DNA of 64,000 nucleotides from Cloeon dipterum (lineage: Eukaryota; Arthropoda; Insecta; Ephemeroptera; Baetidae). Positions within the stretch are counted from its first letter, which is position 1. Each line of letters opens with the position of its first letter. The DNA is taken from NCBI RefSeq assembly GCF_949628265.1, contig NC_088789.1, positions 25,103,883-25,167,882 on the forward strand, in the 5' to 3' direction. Shown piece after piece: positions 1 to 11,421 of the stretch. The position numbers were made by a program, and so were the translations under genes. The notes beneath the pieces are model-generated. The model searched no databases, was not told where the DNA came from, and saw only the letters and a list, made by a program, of their open reading frames with translations.

Positions 1-282
1 AGCCTGGGCCGACTGCAGCCTTCCAGCTGACAGGGCGTTGCAGTTTATCAGCATCTCGTTCGTTTTTTCGAACCGCTGCAACCTTGAAGAGACAAAATTA
101 TGATTCATGAACAGATTTAATGCTGTTTAAATCCAATACATTTGCTTTTGGGCCCGAATCATCGACTCCACATCCTGCTGGTTTACGAGCCCCGCCAACC
201 CCTGGATGAAAACCTCAGGGGCCGTGTAGTTTTGGAAACACTCTATGCTCCCGAGTTCACTTTCCGGCGTTGTTTCGGTCAT
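1..282 (-). CDS. Kxd1: KxDL motif-containing protein 1 (BORC subunit), 5' part
   Basis: Two exons on the minus strand: 282..140 (start ATG at 282; an in-frame ATG at 321 is also possible) and 82..1, running off the window. The 57-bp intron has GT at 139-138 and AG at 84-83. The joined protein keeps the family core: a segment ending LVNQQDVESMIRAQKQM, then LQRFEKTNEML, which matches the helical KxDL region. In other animals KXD1 is a small coiled-coil subunit of BORC, the complex that couples lysosomes to Arl8 and kinesin. The C-terminal half lies outside the window. It is head-to-head with Vps35, with about 250 bp between the start codons. The identity is recognised from conserved residues; the function is inferred from the family. 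Confidence 0.9.
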
Positions 283-530
283 TTTATGGAATGTTGTATT
301 ATTTTTTGGAAGAGGGTGCAACGCAGAGTTGTTTTTCCCTCATCCCTTGGGCAAGGCAACAACACAAGCACTAAGATGATCAATGGAATTTTTAAAAGTG
401 GCGCTTGTGCGATTCACGTGATCACGTGACTCAAGTTTCAGCCAATCACGCGTCTGTTGATACGCAGCAGCGAACCCAGCCCCCATAATATGATATCACA
501 AGACACCGACTAGTTTGACAACTCCTGAAA
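283..530. promoter_or_regulatory. Shared Kxd1/Vps35 promoter with tandem CACGTG boxes
   Basis: The intergenic space between the divergent Kxd1 and Vps35 start codons is only about 250 bp. It holds two adjacent TCACGTGA palindromes at 414-421 and 422-429, giving TCACGTGATCACGTGAC at 414-430, and a CCAAT box at 442-446. CACGTG flanked by T and A resembles the CLEAR element bound by TFEB/MITF-type bHLH-zip factors, and also USF and Max sites. No TATA box is evident. Which factor binds is an inference. Confidence 0.6.
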
Positions 531-3500
531 ATGGTAAATTCAAATGTCAGTCTCGGTATTTCCTATTAATTACATTCTCAATTTGAATTTCGCACCATGC
601 AGGAGTGTGCATTTGATATTAATTTTGTGTCTTGTTGTAATGTCCATCGCAGCCTACCTCGCCTCAGCTGTCGCCCGTCGATGAGCAGGAAAAGTTATTG
701 GACACGGCTCTTGGAGTCGTCAAAGTCCAGGCATTGGAGATGAAGCGGTGTCTGGACAGGAGCAAACTCATGGACGGCCTCAAACATGCGTCCACGATGT
801 TGGGCGAACTCCGAACTTCGCTTCTCTCGCCTAAAAGCTACTACGAGCTTTGTAAATAATACTCTTAATTACTAAATTCAGTTTATTATGTACATAATTT
901 GAATAAATTACTATCTAATTTTTATTGATCTTCAGATATGGCCACGACTGATGAGCTGCGATATTTGGAACAATACCTTCTGGATGAATTTCAAAGAGGC
1001 CGTAAAGTGACAGATTTATACGAGCTCGTTCAATACGCCGGCAACATTGTGCCCAGGCTGTAAATATTTAAACTTGTTTAAAATCGATTATTATTATTAT
1101 TGTTTCACTTTCTAGATATCTTCTGATAACAGTTGGCTTGGTGTACATAAAAACAAACGACTCGATCAAGAAGAATCTGCTGAAGGACATGGTTGAGATG
1201 TGCCGTGGCGTGCAACACCCGCTGCGTGGTCTCTTCCTTCGAAACTACCTCTTGCAGTGCACCAGGAACATCTTGCCAGACACCGTCGAGGCTGAGGACG
1301 AGAACGAGGGCACGGTCAAGGACTCGATCGAGTTTGTCCAGTCGAATTTCGCCGAGATGAACAAACTGTGGGTGCGAATGCAGCACCAGGGACATTCCAG
1401 GGAGAAGGAAAAGCGCGAGAGGGAACGAGAGGAATTACGTTTGCTGGTCGGAACTAATTTAGTCCGCCTCTCGCAACTCGAGTCCATCAATGTTGAGCGG
1501 TATAAGAGGGTGAGCATTGGGTTTTTTTTTTAATTTCGTGAGTTTTTATTGGAATTTCTGGTTCAGCTCGTACTGCCCGGAATTTTGGAGCAGGTTGTCA
1601 GCTGCCGAGACGCTATTGCGCAGGAGTATTTGATGGAGTGCATCATTCAGGTGCGTTGATTTGTTTTATTTGAAGAGGGAGGTCAGGACTCTAATGAAAA
1701 TCAGGAATCCATGGTCATGAATTTGGATGGCACGAAGTTTTTGGAGTCGCTTCTGCGCGTTCCAAATTTTTGGTTCTTCCATTTCAGATTAAATGCTACT
1801 AATATTTTATTTCTTACGTGAATAGACATCATTTGATTCTCTGAAAACCTTATTAAATTTTATTACAATACAGCTGCATCTGAAATTACAGTGCAAACGT
1901 CAAAAAATTTATATTGTACTGTGGTGCCATCTGTGGTTTGGCTCTGAACGCAAAGAATTATTGCCTAAAAAAATTGTTAAATTTATCCAATTGTTTAGTT
2001 CAATTTTATTCTAAAACAATATCAAGAATAATTTTAACCACGGCGTTTTTGTGACTTTCAGGTGTTCCCAGACGACTTTCACCTACAAACGCTGCATTCA
2101 TTTTTGAAAGCCTGCGCCGAACTTCAGCCAGGAGTGAACGTCAAAAACATTATTATCGCCCTGATTGACAGGCTAGCTTTGTACTCGCAAAGGGCGGACG
2201 GTGGCATTCCCGCGGAGATTCGTCTCTTTGATGTTTTCTCTGAGCAAATCGCCCAAGTCATAGAGGTAAACAAAAATCTCCCAATGACAAGAAATTAAAA
2301 AAAAACTAAATCCAGGCTCGGCAAGACATTCCAACAGAGGACATCGTCGCATTGCAGGTTTCTCTAATAAATCTGTCGCTGAAATGCTACCCTGACAGGG
2401 TAGACTATGTGGACAAAGTGCTCGAAACCACAGTGGACATTTTCAAGAAGATGGAGCTCCAAAGGTAACTAATAACCCTTTTAAAACATCTCCATATTCT
2501 AAAACCTTCTGCCAGGGTGCAGTACAACAGCGCCGTGTCAAGAGAGCTATCTAAATTGATGAAGATTCCGATCGACAACTACAACAACATCATGACTGTG
2601 GTGCAACTGGACCACTTTGCCCCTCTGATTGAGTATTTTGACTTTTACGGAAGGAAAGATCTGTCGGCGTATCTGGTCACAAACGCTCTTGAAAACGAGA
2701 CCCTCATTCCAACGCAAGAGCAAACAGACACTCTGCTCACGATGATTGATTCGATGATTCAGGACCAGTCTGATCAGCCAGCGTCTGAAGAGGACCCAGA
2801 TGATTTTGCTGAAGAGCAAGGCCTGCTTGGAAGGTGAATTATATTTTTATTTCAGTTGATGAAGGGATTAAAAAGTTTTATATTTCATCGAATGGATAGT
2901 TCAATATAAACATTTTTTGCGCCTGTAGAAAAATTAAAATTATTTTTCACTTTGCGCGGCTTGCAACGTTCTCCTGCGGAATTGGTTTTCTGTTTGTTAA
3001 AATTCGGCCGCTCGTCAGATCGTCGACCACGAACCCTCGTTGGATAGGCGTTTGATTGGACTTTTACTAGGGACACCCTAATGAGCTTTTTCAGGATACT
3101 CCGACCTGATATCCGCCGGTTTTTAATGCTTTTTCAATAATTTTGTGCACATTTGGCGATACTTGGCGACGTTTTTCTGTTTTCGCGGTTTTGCTTACGC
3201 CGTCTCTTATATTTGGGTCTTCTGGTCAAAACTAATATTTAATTTCAATGATTGTTTCAGATTTATTCATCACTTGAAATCCAACGTCCCTGATCAGCAG
3301 TATCTGATCCTGACCGCCGCCAGAAACCACTTTTCGCTTGGGGGTGCCAAGAGGATAAAATACACGCTGCCACCTCTCGTGTTTCAAGCATACCAGCTCG
3401 CCTACCAGTACAACACTCTGAGAGAAGAGGTAAAACTGATTTAACTAAATTTCCTAAAAATCACTCCTCTTGGTCTGTGATCCATGCTAAAAACCGTCAT

Positions 3501-4599
3501 TTATGATCTGTCTTTAGGATCCTAAATGGGACAAAAAGTGTCAGAAGATCTTTCAATTTTGCCACCAAACAATAAACGCACTGACCAAGGCCGAGCTGGC
3601 TGAGCTTCCGCTGCGGCTTTTCCTGCAGGGTGCCGTCGCCGCTGGCTGCATCGAGTTTGAGAACCATGAGACGGTGGCCTACGAGTTTATGTCTCAGGTA
3701 CTATCGCCTTTTTCTCAGATTTGTAACAGTATTGATTGATTAGTCATTCCTATAAATAATTAATAGAGATCTCAGCCACAAAATTTAAGGCAGTGGTTTA
3801 GCCGAATTTATCCCGCCGGTGGTGGCTGGCCATTTTCACCGGCGGCTGGCGCAGCTGAAAATATTTTTAACTTGAATAAGTTTTATAGTGCTGAACGGTC
3901 CGAAGGGCCGGAAGACATTTTTTTCTCCTGGCGGCAAAAATTTGCTGGCGGGCGCGGCGCAGAGGGGCCTCTAATAATCAATAATACATTTTTTAGAAGT
4001 CATGTTAATTTGGGTCTTTTTCTTTCTGGTTGCAGGCGTTTTCTCTCTACGAGGACGAAATCTCTGACAGCAAGGCGCAGCTATGCGCAATCACGCTGAT
4101 AATCGCGACGATCGAGCAGATGTCCTGTTTCGAGGAGGAAAACCACGCGCCGCTGCGGACGCAGTGCGCGCTGGCTGCGTCGAAACTGCTGAAGAAGCCG
4201 GACCAGTGTCGCGGCGTGAGCGTGTGCTCGCACCTCTTCTGGTCAGGCAAGTCGCGCGCGAGCAACGGCGAGCCGCTGCGTGACGGCAAGAAGGTGGTCG
4301 AGTGCCTGAACAAAGGCTCTCGCATCACGAACCAGTGCATGGAGCTGAGCGTCAAGGTGCAGCTGTTTGTCGAGCTGCTCAACTACTACGTTTACTTCTT
4401 CGAGAAGGGCAACGAGCAGGTGAGCGTGCAGACCCTCAACCAGCTGGTCGCCAAGATCAAAGAGGAGCTGCCCAACTTGGAGGCTAGCGAGGAGACGGAG
4501 CAAATTAACAAGCACTTCACCAACACGCTCGCGCACCTCAGAGCCAGAATGAGTGCGCCGGACGTGAACACGGTTAACTTTGAGGGCCTAGTTATTTGA
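531..4599 (+). CDS. Vps35: Vacuolar protein sorting 35, retromer core subunit
   Basis: Eleven exons: 531-533, 653-851, 936-1059, 1116-1509, 1567-1650, 2062-2265, 2316-2464, 2516-2833, 3261-3429, 3518-3697, 4036-4599. They total 2388 nt in frame, giving 795 aa, the usual length for the family (human about 796). The first exon holds only the ATG. The protein begins [17 protein letters not shown] and carries the N-terminal PRLYLL motif that binds Vps26, built across the exon 3/4 junction (about residues 106-111). The rest is the alpha-solenoid ending [12 protein letters not shown]35 is the scaffold of retromer on endosomes, binding VPS26 at its N-terminus and VPS29 at its C-terminus for retrieval of cargo to Golgi or plasma membrane. 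Most introns are 50-90 bp; introns 5, 8 and 10 are longer (340-430 bp). A GC-rich patch at 3810-3975 in intron 10 looks like foreign sequence. A polyadenylation hexamer AATAAA lies at 4662-4667. Confidence 0.98.
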
Positions 4600-4661
4600 A
4601 TTAGTCGACCAATGTCTCATTTTCAGGCTACGTGAATTAACATTACATTATTCTACTGTGA

Positions 4662-4667
4662 AATAAA
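4662..4667 (+). other. Candidate polyadenylation signal of Vps35
   Basis: AATAAA sits 63 bp after the Vps35 stop codon, in AT-rich sequence, before the dispersed repeat R1 begins. Confidence 0.55.
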
Positions 4668-5991
4668 TTATGATTTAGGTTAGGTAAATTCAAAAAATAT
4701 ATAAATAAAATACTGCAATGGTTTTATATGATTTTTAGGTGCTTTCTTTCGAGTAGATCGTCGAAATTCTCAAAAAGCATCTAAATTTGTGTCTGAATTA
4801 TTCGGTATTTAAAAATAAATTGTTGAATAACCTGGAAAACAAATAATTTATGACTGCGCTCTGATGAATCTTGAAGACTAACGCCCTTGCAATGTAAACT
4901 GTCTGTTATGCTAATTATAAGGTGCCTCCTGGCCCAACATTATGCTGTGTTTGTATAATTTTTCCATATATATCATGTTGTAGGAGTTATTAAAAGGAAA
5001 ATAAGAATTTAATCATCTGTTTTATTCCAGTAGAATTTTGTCTATTTAGCCATAATATTAAATCTTTATAGAAAAAAGCTAATTCATTCATATGTAGTTT
5101 TACTCACGAAATGATGAGGAACATCAACTGCAGCAGTGCTTTGTTTCCGCACCATAACAAATTACAATAAATCACTGAATCAGATATTTACAGTTATTTT
5201 ATATAGTTGAATACTTTGCGATTGAGTGGAATTCTGTGAATGAGATGTGCAATGAGCTTTAACCAGCACGATTGGGTGAAACTTTTTTAAATGCGAAAGA
5301 GATGCCGACTAAGCTATCGATTGATCCAGATATATAGAAAAGTTGAATGTGATATTTATTATGGAAAACATTCAAGATTTTTCACATTCTAGCTATGATA
5401 GGAATATTCCTAAAATAATTTATTTACGTACTCTTGAAATATGCAGGAGAGTAACAATTATTCAATTTTTTTAGTATTTCCAAGTTTCAATACTACCAAT
5501 TTCTGTTGATGGATAAAGGAAGATCAAATAAGACTCTGAATTCATTTAAATTTTAGTGGGTGGAACAAAATCCGGTTTGCATTTTTATTGCTATAGCATT
5601 TCAAATTTCCGCCGTAAAAACATTAAAAAATAAATAGTTTATCTGGGAAGGCCAACAAAATTGGCTTCTCAAAAATGCCAAAATTTGAGACAACTACTGT
5701 CCACCCACAGCAATAAATTCATGAATTAGTTGGGACGGGAGATCAGGCGCGTGAGACAGACATTGCGTTTTTGTTTTTTGTTTCTTACAAATACAACAAA
5801 GAAAATAATACAGTACTCAGCAAATCCACTTATACGGTGTCAACTTACAAGCGCAGCATATTATTTAAAAAGGAACTACTTTTGTATACTTGGTTTTATT
5901 CTTTATTTGTCAGTCTCAAATTTATGGACCCAGCATGCTTTTCTTTGCATTACATTATTTTGGTCTTCACTAGAAAGGGGACCAGGCAGGG

Positions 5992-7653
5992 TGTAGCCTC
6001 GCTCAAGGTGTTGGAGAGCGGAGAAATTACACAGCAAATTTGAGTTGAGTTCGGGGTTTACTGGAAGGACTGGCGAACAAGGGAGAGAAAGACAGCAACT
6101 CACCGTGTGTGTGTGAAGAGGTTCGGCTCGGCGGTATGATGCGCACCGCGTCAGCTCTGCGGGTACGGCTCTGGGGGGTGCTAAGCGGCATGGCTCTAGC
6201 GCGCTTCCTCGGTGCGGAGAGATGAACTCTTGCTATTCTCTCAGCGTATTTCTTCTTAATATTTCTTTCTGATTCTGATAAGTCTCTTTGCCAGCTAACT
6301 TTCCTCGCCTGAGTGGGGAAGCACCTTTACGTTAATTGGCAGTCCTGTGAGACTTCAAAGACTAGCTTTCCACGCATTAAATGGGAAAACTCATTTACGT
6401 TAAACTTAGCAATTTCTTTCAATTCTTAAGTTGAGCAGAGTGGAGATATAGCGGCGGGACAGAAACGCATGTATTTTTAAGTTTACAAAGTTTGGAAAAG
6501 TGGTTTATTTAACACAAATTATTCGAGCGATACAGCAATGTTTTAAGAATATGTAAAACGAGACAAATTACAATTATGGAAAGGTTGCAAACATTAATTG
6601 AAATAAATATAAAATAGGCACTTTGGAGTATTAATGTGTTCTAGTGTGATATTAATTCTCGGAACAAACGGAAATCAACGGAGAGCGACTAATTAATCAG
6701 AAAAACGCCGAGTTCGTGAATAGGCCTGTCGCCTGTCTTGTTAAGTAGGAAACGATTTGCGGTAAGCGTAGGTAGTGTGACGCGAATGTCTTTGGCGTGG
6801 GGAACTAATCGAGGTGTAAGTGTACTTAGAAAAGAATAAAGAGGATAATGGGCTGCATGTGTGTGTCCCAGTTGTCAGCGAATTAGGGTGGAATGCAGCA
6901 CTGAAGGGTGCTCAGTGCCAGAGGTGACTGGTGTTCGGTTTCTCGGGGTGACAGGATGATTTTCCGGCCAATGTACAATCACGGTGTGATGATGATGATG
7001 ATATGGAGAGAAACCACCTACTGTCTCGTGTAGTGGGTGTAGAACTAGAGTGCATGTCTGGTCTCTCGGCGCCCAATAAATCTGACCGCGTACGTTCTGA
7101 CGTTTTTGGTCCATTTGTCGCCTGTTTTCGTCTATGATTGCGACACCCGCACTCTTTGTCGGGCCGCGTGTAGGGCCATGTGTTTCTCCTCGGAGGGGAT
7201 AATTATGACACGTGATTAATGGGGGATGACACATTATAAGCTTTGATATGAGCCGCCCGTCATCTTGTCTTACTGTTGCTATTGCGTCGAGAGAGGCCGT
7301 TGCCCGTGCACTGCTGCACGTGCACCGATGCACCTCTGTCTGGTCTATTTTTAGCCGTGTCTCACGCTCGGCCATAGGCTGGGGTTGCAATCGCCCTTGT
7401 ATCCACTCAATTGTCTCGGCTCCGTGAGTAAGGGATCACAAGACTGATTCAGTAATTCGCAAATTGTATGGCTGGCAAAAGTGACGACACACCATGAGCA
7501 TGATTTGACTGCTACTAAAATATGGACCTTCCCTTAATACGGGCGTTCCGATAGTGTACGCAAACAGGGGTCTGAGCAAAAGGGGGGCCGACCGGGCTTG
7601 CAAAAGAGCTTAAATTGAATCATATAAAATGTAGCTCATGAAGTGAGTCTACA
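5992..7653 (-). mobile_element. Solo LTR (LTR-A) of the gag-pro retroelement family
   Basis: A 1662-bp segment bounded by TGTAGCCTCGC and GAGTCTACA and flanked by the 5-bp duplication CAGGG (5987-5991 and 7654-7658). It has the same ends and overall sequence as LTR-B (22132-23820), which lies just upstream of a gag gene read on the minus strand; the LTR sense is therefore minus. No internal sequence accompanies it, so it is a solo LTR left by LTR-LTR recombination. It is inserted 21 bp inside the left end of the hAT-type element. Confidence 0.9.
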
Positions 7654-8389
7654 CAGGGACAGGAATTACGGGATTCCCGTCCCTGAGGGAATCCCTCAGG
7701 GACGGGACGAATTTTGTATTTCGGGACAGGGACAATCTGCAGCGGTACGTGGGGCAGTTTTATCGGCAGCAATTGCAGCATTAAAAGCCTAAAGAATCTC
7801 AGCAAAAAATCTGCTTTTTTCGCAGTTTTTTCCGCGATTTTGCGCATTTATTTCAAAGCATATATAGCATATGCGTTTTTATTGAAAATTAAAAATTCTT
7901 AAGATAGATGAGCAGAGAAATAGGGATTTTTAAAAATTAGTAAAAATGCCACTGGTTTCACCAAAAGACAACCAATTATTGTAAAACAAACCGCAATTTT
8001 CCAAATTTTTGACACTTCTTTTGGCGCGAAATGTGACCTTTTTGGGGTTAAATTCGGGAAAAAAACTCCTCCAACTCGGTTTATGCGCCAAAAACCAGTG
8101 GTGCATTTTTGCGTAGTGCAAAATTGATGAACCCTTAACCAGTGGCTTTTATTTTGATTTTGTAACGTTCCTATTTTTGGTCATCCAGTATGAGAATTTT
8201 TTATTTTCAAGAAAAATACATTTGTTTCGGTAAAAAGCGCAAAATTGCGGAAAACCCAGCAAAAAACAGTTTTTAGCCATGGAGTGGGGTTTTCCGGAAA
8301 ATGTAATTTTTGCGAACCCTGCAAGCAATAATAGAAAAAAATAAGTCATTGTCTCCAGTCTCCACCAACCTATTTTTAAAAGTGAGCAC

Positions 8390-8766
8390 TCTTGCGAGGC
8401 TTACAATTTACATATTGTTATCCGCGGCTGCAACAGCCACCAGCGCGCACCGAACTCGGCCAGTGTGCGTTTGATTTTCGAGTCATCGCCTTTTGGAATG
8501 CTGCACCACCTGCATTGAAAGACTGTTCGGCGGCACAGTTTCCTTCCAAGTGTAAGGCGTATGTGAGTGCGTGTTTCTAGTGCAGCTTAATTCCCCTCCT
8601 TTCAAGGCCCATTCCGGCTCTGCCCTCCTGGGTAGAGTTTTAGCGAGACGTTAGCCAGGAATGGTGCCTTTTCTCACTGTGCTTTCTATTGACAAATAGT
8701 TTTTTAACATGTATGTACATATCTTTTGGTGAGAATAAACAAGCAATAATAATAATAATAATAATT
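8390..8766 (+). mobile_element. 3' end of a non-LTR retrotransposon (LINE)
   Basis: A reading frame ending at 8580 contains RTELGQCAFDFRVIAFWNAA and then LKDCSAAQFPSKCKAYV. This resembles the C-terminus of LINE reverse-transcriptase proteins of the Jockey/CR1 kind (RT...G.RSF..R....WN.LP pattern). It is followed by about 185 bp of 3' UTR, an AATAAA at 8733 and a terminal (AAT)n tract near 8743-8766. This is the usual form of a severely 5'-truncated LINE insertion. It lies within the hAT-type element. Confidence 0.75.
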
Positions 8767-9190
8767 TACTGACAAAAATAGCTAATTTTAACAGTAAAGT
8801 AGAAATTTGAAAAATTACGAATCTGGAAAAGGGGTCGAGGGGGACTGAACAGGGACAAGGTTAAGAGCTAACAGAGACAGGGACAAACCCGAGAGAGAAA
8901 AAATGGGACAGGGACGGGATTATTTTTTCTGGGACGGGACAGGGACGGGACCAAAAACCCGTCCGGTTCCCCTCTCTAGTCTTCACTGTACTCCTTTGGA
9001 TTTTTTTACTATGGTGAGCTTATTCATTTAACAATTTTCCCCGTGGATTTAAATATTGTATATTTTTATAATTTGAAATACGGTGGCATCGAGCCTGTTT
9101 GGTCCGTTCGAGGAAAATCATTGTTTGACACCTGAGGAATAGTGCAAGCAGAATCGTTTCGTGAGTTGTTACACTTATCTAACTATGATT

Positions 9191-9689
9191 GATTTTTCAC
9201 GCGCCAGCCAATACATTATTGTCAAGCACACAAAAGCGGTCGGCTGCAAAGGAAAGTCTGACCTGCGAGCGACCTTTTTAATTGTGAAGCGCAGCGCCCC
9301 CCATTTGGTGCGCTGCCTAAATATGTGCACGGGCTAAACACCCTCGGAGGGTGCTGCGTTGCAAGCTCGTCTCTGTGTCACAGTTGAAGCGAGTGAACGA
9401 ACTGTGACTCGCGGCAATCGTGGCCAAAGTAAAACTTTCAGAACTAAGAGTAGACTCGATTGTCATGTTAATATCTTGATATCAACACACATTTTAAATA
9501 TATTCGATGCGAATTAAGCAGGAAATCAAAGATATTGTAAGCAAATTTATTTATTTAAAGTAGCATTATTATTTAGGCAACAACCACCCTCAAAAGACCC
9601 TTCCTAAGGACGAAACCCTGATGCCGCACTCCTCCCCTTCCCACCATTTTAACTTAGGGCACGATTGCCTCGGGTCACAGTTGCAGCAC
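9191..9689. other. Intergenic DNA, no gene recognised
   Basis: No coding exon was found on either strand. A GC-rich patch at 9225-9430 contains a short hairpin (GTCACAGTT and AACTGTGAC around 9377-9407). I found no tRNA-like B box or other RNA gene. Confidence 0.5.
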
Positions 9690-10290
9690 CCTCGATTAAT
9701 ATTGGTCACTTTCCGTCGATTCCATGTTTTAATTTCCGTCTGGTCAGAGAATTAGATCACAATAGAACACACTAATACTCTTAAGTGCCTATATTTCATA
9801 TTAAAAAATATCAATTAGTGTTTGCGACTTTTCCATAACTTGGAATTTGTCTCGTTTAGTATATTTTAAAACAGTACTGTATTGCTCGATAAATTGTGTT
9901 AAATAAACCACTTTCCCAAACCTTGTAAACTTGAAACTACGTGCGTTTCTGTCCCGCCGATATATCTCCAATCTGCTCGACTTAAGAATTGAAAGAAATT
10001 GCTAAATTTAACTTAAATGTGTTTTCCCATTTAATGCGTGGAAAGCTAGTCTTTGAAGTCTCACAGGACACAGGACTGCCGCAATTAACGTAAAGGTGCT
10101 TTTCCCATTCAGGCGAGGAAAGTTAGCAGGCACAGAAACTTACCAGAATTTGAAAGAAATATTACAAAGAATTAATACATTGAGAGAATCGCGAGAGTTC
10201 ATCACTCCACGCCAAGGAGAAAAGGAGAGCCGTGCTGCGGAGCCTACGCTGTCTGTGCGCGCCAGAGCCGCCGAAGAGAAAAATTTGCGA
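9690..10290 (+). mobile_element. Partial LTR (LTR-C), plus-sense copy
   Basis: This is the reverse complement of the central and gag-proximal part of LTR-A/LTR-B. Shared landmarks include CGTTTCTGTCCCGCCGATAT (near 9944), CCCATTTAATGCGTGGAAAG (near 10026), the TTCCCATTCAGGCGAGGAAAG stretch and a GAGAGTTCATC...CCACGCCAAGGAG block. Both ends are eroded: neither the TGTAG start nor the TACA end is present. Decayed retroelement pol lies just downstream in the same sense. Confidence 0.75.
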
Positions 10291-11170
10291 ACGTACGAAG
10301 AAGAATTTCCGAACTGACAAGAAAAACATTTGCGAGCTGATTAGGACGAAATTTTGCGACCTTGACGAAAGAAAATTAAATTAACGACGACCTCCTGGCG
10401 AGAAATATTTAGCGAAGAAGGAAATTTGTTATCCAGTATATGAAGCCCCCTTTGAAGAAAATGGCCGAGAATTTGAGATGCAAGTTTGAGCAACTAATAA
10501 GGTTGAAGAATATGAGTTGATTTTGATTTTTTTGATTTTTTTATTCATATAAAACTCGACACACGGAGACGAGAAAGCGCGCATCTGGCCAACAGCCTTC
10601 GGAGACCCTGACTATTACTTCAAGCCATCAATGACCGAGCAGAGTATTAATTGTTGTATCGATCCTTTGTCAACATAGCCTCTAGGGCCGCACGGATGCT
10701 ATTGTCGCCCGCCGCATTTTATCGCTTTAAGAATTCTCTGCTTAAAACATCTGGAGCAAGAGGCAACTCCCAAGTCACTATAGCCGATTTTTCCCATTTC
10801 TTGGAAGGGGCGGAAAAGTCATTGTCACGCGCACTCGACGCTGCCTGCTTGCCTGCTCTATTTTCAAATGATAACCTAAAATTCGGGCCTTTACTCCTTG
10901 GCAATTCATAACATACAAATTAGAGGAGATTGAAGAACGAAGCATTTGGACCAGAAATCCAGTTAGAGACTCCAGAATCCAATTCAAATAAAAATTCGCA
11001 CCCAGAAGAGTTTTCAGCTTGCCGTTGGATCAGTTTATGCCTCTGTAAAAATTTTGAACTGACTAACGAACCCTCGAACACAGACCACACATAGCGGATG
11101 TCACGAGGGCGCGTGTGCCATCCATTTTATGGACGACATACTGGTTGGGTCTTGAAATATTGATGAGTGC
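10291..11170 (+). pseudogene. Decayed LTR-retroelement interior with reverse-transcriptase motif
   Basis: At 11126-11152 the plus strand encodes FMDDILVGS, the YMDD-type active-site block of reverse transcriptase with the usual Gypsy-like follow-on, immediately closed by a stop (11153-11155). An 86-codon open stretch at 10651-10911 and fragments around 10430-10500 are in the same sense but I cannot assign them to a domain. The region follows LTR-C in the same orientation and is probably the shrunken interior of that insertion. It is full of stops and frameshifts. Confidence 0.55.
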
Positions 11171-11421
11171 CTAACCGACTAGGAGCCAGTTTTTTTTACT
11201 TAAATTCACAAGCTTCGCCACCCCCAAGCTGATTGTGAGACCCCTTGACGTGTACGTACCGAGAGCACTCACCGTTGCCGCCGCTGCCGCCAATCTCTCT
11301 CTCTATTTAATCTGTTACTAATTGTCAGCAGATAAATAAATCGTCTTTTCGCGCGCGTTACGTCTTCTTCTTCAATCTTCTTAGTTGCTCGGACTTATTG
11401 CATCTCAAATTCTCGGCCATT
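11171..11421. other. Intergenic stretch with inverted match to 10467-10510
   Basis: No gene. The block GCATCTCAAATTCTCGGCCA at 11400-11419 is the reverse complement of sequence near 10476-10495, and the neighbouring GAGCAACTAA...TTGAAGAA words are also inverted between the two sites. This suggests a small inverted duplication inside the decayed element. There are simple repeats (TC)n near 11297. Confidence 0.4.

Larger units (their letters stand above)
5971..8978. mobile_element. hAT-type non-autonomous DNA transposon, interrupted
   Basis: The ends are TAGAAAGGGGACC on the left and GGTTCCCCTCTCTA on the right, imperfect inverted repeats that extend inward as runs of GGGAC. Both flanks carry the 8-bp duplication GTCTTCAC (5963-5970 and 8979-8986). 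An 8-bp target site with short ends starting TAG is typical of hAT elements. The element sits inside R1 copy 1. It is itself interrupted by a solo LTR (5992-7653) and contains a LINE 3' end (8390-8766). Its own sequence would be about 1.3 kb and has no transposase-like reading frame. Palindromic runs of GGGAC and GTCCC occur near 7675-7735 and 8860-8970. Confidence 0.85.
4907..9190 (+). repeat. Dispersed repeat R1, copy 1, split by insertions
   Basis: Copy 1 of a non-coding repeat of about 1.3 kb. It runs 4907-5970 and resumes at 8979-9190; everything between is an inserted hAT-type element with its target duplication. The left part matches copy 3 (15554-16075) from the shared start TATGCTAATTATAAGGTGCC. 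From 5240 on it matches copy 2 (11422-12395), including the part after the insertion (TTGGTCCGTTCGAGGAA, GACACCTGAGGAATA). Divergence between copies is visible throughout, so the family is old. I see no terminal inverted repeats or protein. Its class is unknown. Confidence 0.75.

Noticed and set aside
6875..7390. 171-codon open frame inside LTR-A
   Set aside because: The matching region of LTR-B is broken into short frames, and the protein is low-quality with a His run; it is probably fortuitous.
9370..9410. tRNA-like hairpin
   Set aside because: A single short stem without D or T arms, and no B-box sequence nearby.
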